Assembly: GCA_036402075.1 (NCBI GenBank)
Contig: DASWTP010000043.1
Span: forward strand, 1 to 31,755
Direction of reading: 5' to 3'
Source of the DNA: Chryseosolibacter sp036402075
GTDB taxonomy: Bacteria; Bacteroidota; Bacteroidia; Cytophagales; Cyclobacteriaceae
DNA: 31,755 nt
Made by a program: the position numbers and the translations under genes. Position 1 is the stretch's first letter. Every line of letters starts with the position of its first letter. Shown piece after piece: positions 24,602-31,755 of the stretch. The notes below the pieces were generated by a model, which did no database searches, was not told the origin of the DNA, and saw only the letters and a program-made list of their open reading frames with translations.

Positions 24602-26533
24602 ATGAAGCAACACTTTTATGATCGGGTATCGGCCGTGGGCCTCCTGGTTGCCCTTGGTATCATTTATGGGGACATCGGTACTTCCCCCTTGTACACGATG
24701 AAGGCTATCATCGGTGACAATGTGATCGATCGACCATTAGTTTATGGCGGTATCTCCTGCGTCTTTTGGACGCTTACCCTTCAGACAACCCTGAAATACG
24801 TGATACTTACTTTGCAAGCCGACAATAACGGTGAGGGCGGGATATTTTCCTTGTATACGTTGGTTCGTCACAAGGGGAGACTGCTTGCAATAATCGCTAT
24901 CATTGGTGGCAGCGCTTTATTGGCTGACGGAATTATCACTCCACCAATTTCAGTTTCATCTGCCATTGAAGGGTTAAGGATTATCTACCCTGAAATACCG
25001 ACCATCCCGATTGTAGTTTTTATCATCACTTTACTATTTGGACTGCAAATCCTCGGAACCACCATGGTCGGAAAAAGCTTTGGGCCAATCATGATGATCT
25101 GGTTCACGATGTTAGGCGTCCTTGGCCTTGGAAATATTCTTGCAAATCCAGATGTGCTTGCCGCCCTTAACCCTTACTACGCTTTCAACTTGCTAACAAC
25201 GCACCCGGAAGGATTCTGGATCCTTGGCGCAGTTTTTCTTTGCACAACAGGAGCCGAAGCACTGTACTCTGACATGGGACATTGTGGCAAGCAGAACATC
25301 CGCGTAAGCTGGATATTTGTGAAAATATGCCTCGTGCTCAACTACTTCGGGCAAGGTGCATGGTTGATGACTAAAGAAGGCAGTCTCCTGGCGACCAACC
25401 CATTTTACGCCATGATGCCCCAGTGGTTCCTGATTATCGGAATCGGCATCGCCACGCTTGCGGCAATCATTGCAAGCCAGGCACTTATTTCAGGTTCCTT
25501 CACACTTGTCAGCGAAGCAGTTCGGCTAAATTTCTGGCCCAAAGTCAGGCTGCTATTTCCTTCTGAAACGAGAGGACAAATATTCGTTCCTGCAGTAAAC
25601 ACCATGCTGTGGATTGGATGCGTTGGCGTAGTACTTTATTTCAGAGAATCACATGCAATGGAAGCTGCGTATGGTCTGGCGATAACAATTACCATGTTAA
25701 TGACAACCATTTTGCTGACAATCTATCTGATTGTGAAAAAGGTCTCTCCTGTTTTAATTGGTTTGTTTTTGATTAGTTACCTAAGCCTTGAACTTTCTTT
25801 TCTCTCTGCGAATCTCCTGAAATTCATGCATGGAGGATATGTGTCGCTCATCTTGTGCGTTTTGCTTATGACAATCATGTGGGTATGGAAAGAAGCAAAT
25901 GAGATTAAGAATCGGCTAACTGACTACACAGATCTGGAGCCAAATGTTCCTATTTTGAAAAAGCTGAGCACCGATGAGAGTGTACCCAAATATGCTACGC
26001 ACCTCGTTTACATGACAAAGTCCAGCACAAATAAGAAGATTGAAAACACTATCCTGTTTTCGATTCTTAAGCAAAAGCCCAAGCGGGCAGATATCTATTG
26101 GTTGATTCACGTTGAGACGACCAACGACCCATATACACGCGAGTATAAGGTTGATGTGATTGCACCACAGGATTTAATCAGGATAACTTTCAGACTTGGC
26201 TTCAAGGTTGAGCAATTAATCGGCCGGTACTTCGCCAAGGTTGTTGCCAACATGGTGGAAAACGGAGAAGTTGATATTACCAGCCGATACCAATCGTTAC
26301 AAAACGAAAAAGTAACGGGGGATTTTACATTTATCGTAACCAAAAAATTTCTGTCATACGAAAACAATCTTCCCCCGTATGAAAGAGTGATCATGAAACT
26401 TCATTTCCTCCTGAGACGCATCACCATTTCAGAGAAACAATGGTTCGGACTGGACGATAATAATGTTGAAGTAGAAAAAATACCATTGCTGATTTCTCCA
26501 GTTAAAGATTTGGAGTTGCAGCGAATTGATTAA
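24602..26533 (+). CDS. kup: Kup-family potassium uptake permease (copy 2, behind the porin)
   Basis: A 643-residue Kup K+/H+ symporter with the signature GIIYGDIGTSPLYT at 19-32 (Asp24), about twelve helices to residue 430 and a cytosolic C-terminal domain. It is clearly paralogous to the copy at 19619 but far from identical, and both have the extended motif CTTGAEALYSD. The 33-nt gap after the porin stop makes a porin-kup operon likely. Two Kup genes on opposite sides of one regulatory region, the other copy attached to kdpDE, suggest duplication followed by division of labour (for example different affinity or pH range). The ATG at 24602 is the only sensible start. Confidence 0.92.
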   Translation: MKQHFYDRVSAVGLLVALGIIYGDIGTSPLYTMKAIIGDNVIDRPLVYGGISCVFWTLTLQTTLKYVILTLQADNNGEGGIFSLYTLVRHKGRLLAIIAIIGGSALLADGIITPPISVSSAIEGLRIIYPEIPTIPIVVFIITLLFGLQILGTTMVGKSFGPIMMIWFTMLGVLGLGNILANPDVLAALNPYYAFNLLTTHPEGFWILGAVFLCTTGAEALYSDMGHCGKQNIRVSWIFVKICLVLNYFGQGAWLMTKEGSLLATNPFYAMMPQWFLIIGIGIATLAAIIASQALISGSFTLVSEAVRLNFWPKVRLLFPSETRGQIFVPAVNTMLWIGCVGVVLYFRESHAMEAAYGLAITITMLMTTILLTIYLIVKKVSPVLIGLFLISYLSLELSFLSANLLKFMHGGYVSLILCVLLMTIMWVWKEANEIKNRLTDYTDLEPNVPILKKLSTDESVPKYATHLVYMTKSSTNKKIENTILFSILKQKPKRADIYWLIHVETTNDPYTREYKVDVIAPQDLIRITFRLGFKVEQLIGRYFAKVVANMVENGEVDITSRYQSLQNEKVTGDFTFIVTKKFLSYENNLPPYERVIMKLHFLLRRITISEKQWFGLDDNNVEVEKIPLLISPVKDLELQRID

Positions 26534-26676
26534 GCAGATCAATCCTTCCTCCTGTAATTGCGTTATCCGTTGGATAAATAAATCCTCCCAAATCGCTGCC
26601 TGCAAATTCAAATGTATTTGGTCGTTCTTTTTTCTTATTTTAGAATGAATATCCGTGAGCCTATATTCTACATCCG

Positions 26677-28218
26677 ATGAAAAACAGACCTGTCATTATT
26701 ATCATCCTGATCACAATTCTTACCAGCTACTTTACCTACTATTTCCTGCAGCGACAAGTATTTATAAAAACCCGAAGCATGGGGGAAACGGAATTCCATA
26801 CGGAAATCAACAATCCGTTTTCAAAGATATTTCTTGGAAGAATGGCCACCGGTGAAACCTCTTATACACAATATCAGGTTTCAGACAGGATAACAATGTT
26901 GGCAGACACCGCATCTTTTGTACTGCTGTTGGCTGCGGTCTTTCAGTATTTCCGGAGTCGTACGCGTAAGTATACGTTTCTTCTTTTTATGCTCGTTACA
27001 GAAATGTACGTGGTGGTTGGCAGTATTTCAACAAGGCTGTTCTATTGGATTTATCACCTTACGGCTCCCGAATCTCAATTGCTTTCGCCAAATACAGTTT
27101 CTATTGCATGGGGTATTCGGTACGCATTACTTTTAGGTGCCCTCTCGACCCTGATTGTGCTTTTACTAAATCCGGCAAATAAGGAAGTTTCTGAAAACCG
27201 GCAAGTCCGGATTCAGTTCAAATGGATGAGGCCCTTCCATTACCTGGCTGACCGGTTAATAATTGTGCTCTTAGTTTCCAACGGCTTCGTTTTTTATTTT
27301 CTCAATGGTGGAGCCGCTGAACTTGAACGTGATCAATTATACTTGTGGTCAGTGCTTTCAATAACAGGATGCGTGATCATCGCCACCTTTGTAACAGAGA
27401 GTCTGTTCCAGCTTTCGCCTTCGAAAATTCTGACGGGTTCGCTTACCGTATCGGATAATTTCGAAAAACCTTCTACTGGAAGCATTTTGGTGCGTTCCCT
27501 GGCACGCATCATCCCATTTAACAGTTTGGCGTTCGTTGTAAAAAAAGGATGGCACGATTCACTTTCGAAAACCACGGTAGTCTATGCGGCAGAAGAATCC
27601 TGGCTTGCGCGGCAGTCGAAGTTGGTGGGCGCAATCTTTGCGTTCGGAATAGTGGTGCTCGTTATCCTCCTCATAACAACGGTAATGATGACTAGCGATC
27701 CGTTCCACTTCAGCGCCACTTTTGCGTTGCCTTACGCTTTAACACCGATCGTCTTATTGGCGATGGCAACAGTGCTCACCTGCTGGCTGGCCTCACTCTC
27801 CAATTTCGGTGACAACCTGTACAACAAAGAAACATCAGAATCAGGTATACATTTCTGGACCGCGCTCGCGATATGGATTCCAATTGTGAATTTCAGAATC
27901 ACCTCAGTGTTGCTAAACGACATTGCGCACAACCTCGGTAGCGCTTTAACCAATGATGAGAAAAAGAGAAGTCTCGAATACCTGACGTCAAGGTGCAGGA
28001 TCTCTTTTGTACTTCTAAATATTGTAATCGTGCTTGCCGCGCTACTATGGCTCCGCGTCACTTACCGCGTTGAGTTTATGGTTGTGATTGGTTTGCTAAC
28101 CCTTGCATTAATAAACTGGAGCTACACGATTATCCGTTACGCAAAATGCATCCGCACGATCTCTGAAGAAGTCAGCCAAGCCTATATGGCCAAGGCAGAA
28201 GTTAGTACAACTGCTTGA
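26677..28218 (+). CDS. RDD-family-like multi-helix membrane protein
   Basis: A 513-residue integral membrane protein with roughly nine to ten helices. It has one N-terminal helix (6-24), a short extracytoplasmic segment, two pairs of helices (about 70-150), then a region (about 185-310) resembling the RDD domain: HYLADRLIIVLLVSNG, ending in ILVRSLARIIPFNSLAFVVKKGWHDSLSKTTVV, the typical RDD tail. At least four more helices follow. RDD proteins are poorly understood, and some have been linked to ion (Na+/H+) transport. It follows kup copy 2 with a 143-bp gap on the same strand and ends convergently with the AraC gene. A link to potassium homeostasis is positional only. Confidence 0.6.
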   Translation: MKNRPVIIIILITILTSYFTYYFLQRQVFIKTRSMGETEFHTEINNPFSKIFLGRMATGETSYTQYQVSDRITMLADTASFVLLLAAVFQYFRSRTRKYTFLLFMLVTEMYVVVGSISTRLFYWIYHLTAPESQLLSPNTVSIAWGIRYALLLGALSTLIVLLLNPANKEVSENRQVRIQFKWMRPFHYLADRLIIVLLVSNGFVFYFLNGGAAELERDQLYLWSVLSITGCVIIATFVTESLFQLSPSKILTGSLTVSDNFEKPSTGSILVRSLARIIPFNSLAFVVKKGWHDSLSKTTVVYAAEESWLARQSKLVGAIFAFGIVVLVILLITTVMMTSDPFHFSATFALPYALTPIVLLAMATVLTCWLASLSNFGDNLYNKETSESGIHFWTALAIWIPIVNFRITSVLLNDIAHNLGSALTNDEKKRSLEYLTSRCRISFVLLNIVIVLAALLWLRVTYRVEFMVVIGLLTLALINWSYTIIRYAKCIRTISEEVSQAYMAKAEVSTTA

Positions 28219-28246
28219 ATATTGCACACCAGAAATAACCAAGATC

Positions 28247-29164
28247 TCAATTGAATGAGCGTCTGAACTCCAACGGAGAAACCTTCGTCTTGCTTTTAAA
28301 GAGTTTATTGAAGGACTGTGAATGCTCGAAGCCAAGCTGATACGCGATCTCGCTCACTGAAAGGCTGGTCGTTGAGAGTTTCTCTTTAGCCTTTTCGATT
28401 AGCTTGCTGTGGATATGGTGTTGGGTTGATTGACCGGTTAACGACTTTAGCAAACTGCCTAGGTAATTGGGCGAAACATTGACGTTGTCTGCAATCTGTT
28501 GCGCGGTAGGTAACCCTTTTTCGACCAGGTCTTCGCCACTAAACCATTCCTCAAGAATCTGTTCGACTTTTTCAAGAATTTGGTGATTGCTTTTCTTGCG
28601 CGTGATGAATTGTCGTTCATAAAAGCGCTCGCAATAACTCAAGAGCAATTCTATCTGCGCAATAATGATGCTATGGCTGAACTTGTCAATGTTGGCGTGA
28701 TACTCGCGTTGGATGTTCTGCATCAGCTCGGTAATCACGCGCTCTTCCTTCTCCGACATGAACAACGCTTCATTCACAGCGTAGCCGAAAAATTGATACT
28801 GTTTGATCTTTTTCGCCAAAGGGGTATTCCAGAGGAAATCCGGATGAATGAACAACAGAATTCCGGTCGGCTTTACCTCAAGTTTTTCAACGGTAAGGTG
28901 AACAACCTGCCCCGGTGCAACGAACGACATCAGCCCTTCATCAAAATCGTACTGCTGTTGCCCATATCGAAACTTACCCTGGATATTCCGTTTCAATCCT
29001 ATCGAATAAAAGTTTTGAATCCAGCTGATCTCTTTTTCCTTTACCTGGTACTCAACCAAACTGTAGTCTACAAGACTTACCAGCGGATGCTCCGGCTTCG
29101 GCAAGCCACTCATCTTGTGGAATTCGCTGATCTTATCGAAGGTAAAAATATTGTTTGTTTTCAT
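28247..29164 (-). CDS. AraC-family transcriptional regulator
   Basis: A 305-residue regulator. The N-terminal cupin-like ligand domain (about 1-180) has the Bacteroidota pattern FHKMSGLPKPEHPLVSLVDY and RYGQQQYDFDEGLMSFVAPGQV. The C-terminal AraC/XylS double helix-turn-helix covers about 200-305 (QIADNVNVSPNYLGSLLKS; SVSEIAYQLGFEHSQSFNKLFKSK). It lies 49 bp downstream of the short-chain dehydrogenase gene on the same strand and may control it and the divergent aldo/keto reductase, as is common for such clusters. A second regulator with the same N-terminal pattern starts at 31319. An inverted repeat at 29175-29204 lies directly before its ATG. Confidence 0.88.
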   Translation of the reverse strand: MKTNNIFTFDKISEFHKMSGLPKPEHPLVSLVDYSLVEYQVKEKEISWIQNFYSIGLKRNIQGKFRYGQQQYDFDEGLMSFVAPGQVVHLTVEKLEVKPTGILLFIHPDFLWNTPLAKKIKQYQFFGYAVNEALFMSEKEERVITELMQNIQREYHANIDKFSHSIIIAQIELLLSYCERFYERQFITRKKSNHQILEKVEQILEEWFSGEDLVEKGLPTAQQIADNVNVSPNYLGSLLKSLTGQSTQHHIHSKLIEKAKEKLSTTSLSVSEIAYQLGFEHSQSFNKLFKSKTKVSPLEFRRSFN

Positions 29165-29174
29165 CGATAAATGT

Positions 29175-29204
29175 GGTAGCGTCCATCTTGCAACAGACGC
29201 TACC
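29175..29204 (-). terminator. perfect 9-bp inverted repeat between the SDR gene and the AraC gene
   Basis: GGTAGCGTC (29175-29183) and GACGCTACC (29196-29204) are exact inverted copies around a 12-nt loop. The element starts 11 bp before the AraC ATG and ends 10 bp after the SDR stop. It may terminate or attenuate SDR transcription, or act as an operator for AraC autoregulation. No clear T-run follows. Confidence 0.5.
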
Positions 29205-29213
29205 GTTTGAGTT

Positions 29214-30050
29214 TTAATAGTCTGTTGATTTGCTCAGCACCTCATTTGCACCAAGCGCATTCTTCAGAATTTCGATCTTTGAAGTAGCCATTCCAAGCGC
29301 ATCGCTTCCCATGAAGAAATGCAACGGAGGGTTTTGACTTTCTGCTAATTTAATAAAAGCCAGCGCTGCTTTTTCAGGATCGCCCGGTTGATTTCCAGGA
29401 ATTTGTTCAAGGTGTACCTTGTCGAGTTCGCGGGCCTCCTTGTATTCGCTGATTTGATCTTTTGCGAATCTTAAAGATCCTTTCAGCAGGAAGTTGGTTT
29501 TGAAATATCCCGGATAGACGATTGTTGCCTTAACACCCATTGACTTCACCTCGGCAGACAGGGCCTCAGTAAGACCTGCCACCGCAAACTTCGTAGCATT
29601 GTAAATTCCCCATCCAGGGAATGCGCCCAGGAATCCAGCGATAGAGGAGATGTTGATTACGTGTCCGGATTTCTTTGCACGGAAGTGAGGCATAACATTC
29701 CTCACTACGTTTAACACACCGAAGACATTCGCGTTAAAATTTTCCCGTGCTTCCATATCAGTAGTTTCTTCGATTGTTCCAAGCTGTCCGTAACCCGCGT
29801 TATTAACCACCACGTCTATTCCACCGAAAGTGTCGATCGCCTTAGCAATTGCAACTTGTACACTTTTTTCGTCAGAAACGTCTGCCTGCAATGGAAGAAA
29901 ATTACTGGAAGTGTCTACCGCACGCTGCAGACTGTTTATCGTGCGTGATGTAGCTGCAACCCGATAGCCTTCTTGTATGAGGGCTTTCACTAGTGTAAGT
30001 CCTAAACCCTTGGATGCCCCCGTTACAAACCATACCTTTTTTGTGCTCAT
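29214..30050 (-). CDS. short-chain dehydrogenase/reductase (SDR)
   Basis: A 278-residue classical SDR oxidoreductase using NAD(P)H. The Rossmann motif TGASKGLG is at 10-17, NNAG at 83-86, the active-site Ser at about 135-136 (NISSIAG) and the catalytic Tyr150-x-x-x-Lys154 (YNATK). The basic residue after strand 2 (ATSRT) favours NADP. The length and the C-terminal region (PGYFKTNFL) fit the subgroup annotated as oxidoreductase/SDR family next to AraC regulators. The substrate is unknown. It is transcribed away from the aldo/keto reductase and toward the AraC gene. One base away from consensus, a CAACTTTG -7-like box lies at 30095-30088. Confidence 0.9.
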   Translation of the reverse strand: MSTKKVWFVTGASKGLGLTLVKALIQEGYRVAATSRTINSLQRAVDTSSNFLPLQADVSDEKSVQVAIAKAIDTFGGIDVVVNNAGYGQLGTIEETTDMEARENFNANVFGVLNVVRNVMPHFRAKKSGHVINISSIAGFLGAFPGWGIYNATKFAVAGLTEALSAEVKSMGVKATIVYPGYFKTNFLLKGSLRFAKDQISEYKEARELDKVHLEQIPGNQPGDPEKAALAFIKLAESQNPPLHFFMGSDALGMATSKIEILKNALGANEVLSKSTDY

Positions 30051-30338
30051 AACTGTAAATGTTTTGTTGTTGATTTATTTAACAGTACAAAGTTGCCATC
30101 GGTGTAAACGGAAAATGTAGCTAAATCAATGGTTGTTGTAGCCGAAGCAATGATCGGAAAAATCTAATCGGTAAATCTTGCACATCGAACTGCGATCGGT
30201 CGGTATTGTCTCCTTTGAATCGAGCGGGATCGGAGCATTAAAGCACGCCCATATTTGTGAAATGGCTAAACAATCCCTCATTTCGGCAAAAGCCAAAAGA
30301 TTTACATCATAGACCTTTGTTCTACCAAACAAAAAAAG

Positions 30339-31313
30339 ATGAACAGAACATTAGGAAAAAACGGACCTGCGGTATCCGCTATCGGCCTCGGGTGCATGGG
30401 AATGTCAGGAGCATATGGAAGGAGTGATGAAAAAGAGTCCATAGCGACAATACAAAGAGCGCTCGACCTTGGACACAATTTCCTTGACACAGCCGACTAT
30501 TACCTTTCCGGTCACAATGAATTACTTATTGCCAAAGCAATACAAGGCAAAAGAGAAACCGCATTCCTATCTGTAAAAACAGGAATGATGGCATCTCCTT
30601 CAGGTCCCGGACCAGTGAATGGGCACCCCGACTATATACGTCATGCGGTAATGCACAGCTTGCAACGACTCAAAGTAGATTATATTGATCTCTACACACA
30701 AGGCAGAATAGATCCCAATGTACCCGTTGATGAGACGGTTGGGGCGCTTGCCGAGCTTGTAGCAAAAGGTATTGTTCGCTACATTGGTCTGTCGGAAGCA
30801 TCGGCAGAATCAATTCGTAAAGCAGCGAGCGTACATCCGATCACTGCGCTTCAAACGGAGTACTCTCTTTGGACACGAGACATCGAGCGTGAAGTAATTC
30901 CAACTATTCGCGAACTGGGAATTGGTTTGGTAGCTTATGCCCCGTTGAGCCGGGGTTTCTTAAGTGGTGAATTCAAGAAGCCGGAAGACATCAAGGACAA
31001 TCGTGCACACATGCCGCGTTACCAGGGAGAGAACTTCTACAAAAATTTGGAACTGGTCGAAAAGATACGGGTGATGGCGATGCAGAAAGGATGTACACCT
31101 TCACAGTTAGCTATTGCGTGGGTGCTGGCTCAAGGAGAAGATATCATTACAATACCTGGAACGAAACGCGTAAAATATCTTGAGGAGAACCTGGCATCAG
31201 AGCAAGTGAAACTCTCGCGCGAAGATTTAGAGAGCATCAATGAGATCATGCCAGCGGGTGTCGTTTCTGGTGCCCGCTACCCGGAGAGATTTATGAGCGC
31301 CTTGAACCGATAA
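30339..31313 (+). CDS. aldo/keto reductase with a replaced catalytic His
   Basis: A 324-residue (beta/alpha)8 aldo/keto reductase, NADPH-dependent, of the group with GLGCMGMS near the N-terminus and a C-terminal IPGTKRVKYLEEN cofactor segment. Of the catalytic tetrad, Asp50 (NFLDTAD), Tyr55 and Lys80 (LSVKTG) are present. At the His position, where relatives read DLYYQHRVDP, this protein reads DLYTQGRIDP, so His is Gly122. The codon is GGC, and frame and flanks are intact. The enzyme may be slow, work on a different reaction, or be non-catalytic. It ends only 5 nt before the next AraC gene, so the two are probably cotranscribed. The 288-bp gap upstream (30051-30338) holds only weak promoter-like boxes. 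Confidence 0.88.
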   Translation: MNRTLGKNGPAVSAIGLGCMGMSGAYGRSDEKESIATIQRALDLGHNFLDTADYYLSGHNELLIAKAIQGKRETAFLSVKTGMMASPSGPGPVNGHPDYIRHAVMHSLQRLKVDYIDLYTQGRIDPNVPVDETVGALAELVAKGIVRYIGLSEASAESIRKAASVHPITALQTEYSLWTRDIEREVIPTIRELGIGLVAYAPLSRGFLSGEFKKPEDIKDNRAHMPRYQGENFYKNLELVEKIRVMAMQKGCTPSQLAIAWVLAQGEDIITIPGTKRVKYLEENLASEQVKLSREDLESINEIMPAGVVSGARYPERFMSALNR

Positions 31314-31318
31314 ACATT

Positions 31319-31755
31319 ATGAAGAAAGAAATGCACGGCATGCCTCATCGCTTTGAATCGTTATCAGAAGTGCACCGCATACTGGAATTGCCCCCTCCCG
31401 TGCACCCACTGATAAGCCTGATCGAAATCAAAGATTCAGACATCGATCCGGGAAAACTGCCTTCCGTATTCGTCTACAATTTTTACAAGATATCACTGAA
31501 GCTGAACCTCCGGGGAAGAATAAGATACGGGCAGGGTTATTATGATTTTGAGGAAGGCGGTATGTTCTTCAAAGGGCCGAACCAGGTTTCGGGAACCGGA
31601 GACCACAACGTGGATCATTCAGGTTTTACGATGATCATTCATCCGGATTTTTTCCTGAATTATCCTCTGGCGAAGGAAATTAATCGGTACGGGTTCTTTT
31701 CTTACTCAGTAAACGAAGCATTGCATCTTTCCGAGAAAGAAAAGGCTACCATCAT
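31319..31755 (+). CDS. AraC-family regulator, N-terminal part (cut by window end)
   Basis: An open frame from ATG 31319 to the window end (145 codons, no stop). It shows the same N-terminal ligand-domain pattern as the AraC regulator at 28247-29164: PVHPLISLIEI, NFYKISLKLNLRGRIRYGQGYYDFEEGGM, IIHPDFFLNYPLAKEI and YSVNEALHLSEKEK. The helix-turn-helix lies beyond the window. The protein is clearly a paralogue. It follows the aldo/keto reductase by 5 nt, so it may report on or control that enzyme. Confidence 0.85.
   Translation, partial: MKKEMHGMPHRFESLSEVHRILELPPPVHPLISLIEIKDSDIDPGKLPSVFVYNFYKISLKLNLRGRIRYGQGYYDFEEGGMFFKGPNQVSGTGDHNVDHSGFTMIIHPDFFLNYPLAKEINRYGFFSYSVNEALHLSEKEKATI

Noticed and set aside
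30126..30332. 68-codon minus-strand frame between the SDR and aldo/keto reductase genes
   Set aside because: No recognisable features and it occupies the divergent promoter region.

Overview
The window looks like a chromosomal segment of a Bacteroidota bacterium, most likely of the Cytophagales. This rests on three things: several promoters fit the Bacteroidota pattern (TTG, a 19-20 nt spacer, then TAnnTTTG, for example at 4362-4391 and 10874-10904); a 1040-residue secreted protein ends in a type IX secretion (T9SS) sorting domain; and genes mostly lack a clear Shine-Dalgarno sequence. The genus is inference. I see no rRNA, tRNA, CRISPR array, insertion sequence or phage gene.

Layout. 31-1113: a DUF4242 protein and a two-helix membrane protein. 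1220-4342 (minus): a delta-60 repeat/T9SS surface protein. 4441-7049: an unusual regulator (DUF4242 + degenerate cyclase-like domain + AraC helix-turn-helix) and an acyl-CoA dehydrogenase-like flavoprotein, bracketed by two arrays of the same 8-bp repeat. 7126-10853 (minus): a TMEM175-type K+ channel and a large lipoprotein combining a sugar-dehydrogenase-like propeller, HEAT repeats and cytochrome c. 11211-19344: a copper/silver efflux locus made of a small secreted repeat protein, a 45-codon ORF, a CusA pump split into two reading frames, a Met/Cys-rich SRPBCC protein, a TolC-like CusC and two CusB-like adaptors in tandem. 19619-28218: a potassium island with kdpD-kdpE-kup on the minus strand and, divergently, a porin, a second kup and an RDD-type membrane protein. 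28247-31755: an AraC regulator, a short-chain dehydrogenase, an aldo/keto reductase and a second, paralogous AraC regulator cut by the window end.

How the genes work together. The cus genes are tightly packed (stop/start overlaps of 1, 1 and 4 nt) and should build one tripartite Cu(I)/Ag(I) exporter. All three methionines of the CusA transport path and the proton-relay Asp/Glu/Lys are kept, so the split need not have destroyed function. In the potassium island the Kdp two-component system is not next to kdpFABC. It is translationally coupled to a Kup transporter and faces a second Kup across a shared 148-bp regulatory region. That region carries a perfect tandem 11-bp repeat, which is the best operator candidate for KdpE. 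The strongest leads for something undescribed are this Kdp-to-Kup wiring, the split CusA with its SRPBCC partner, and the DUF4242-cyclase-like-AraC regulator.
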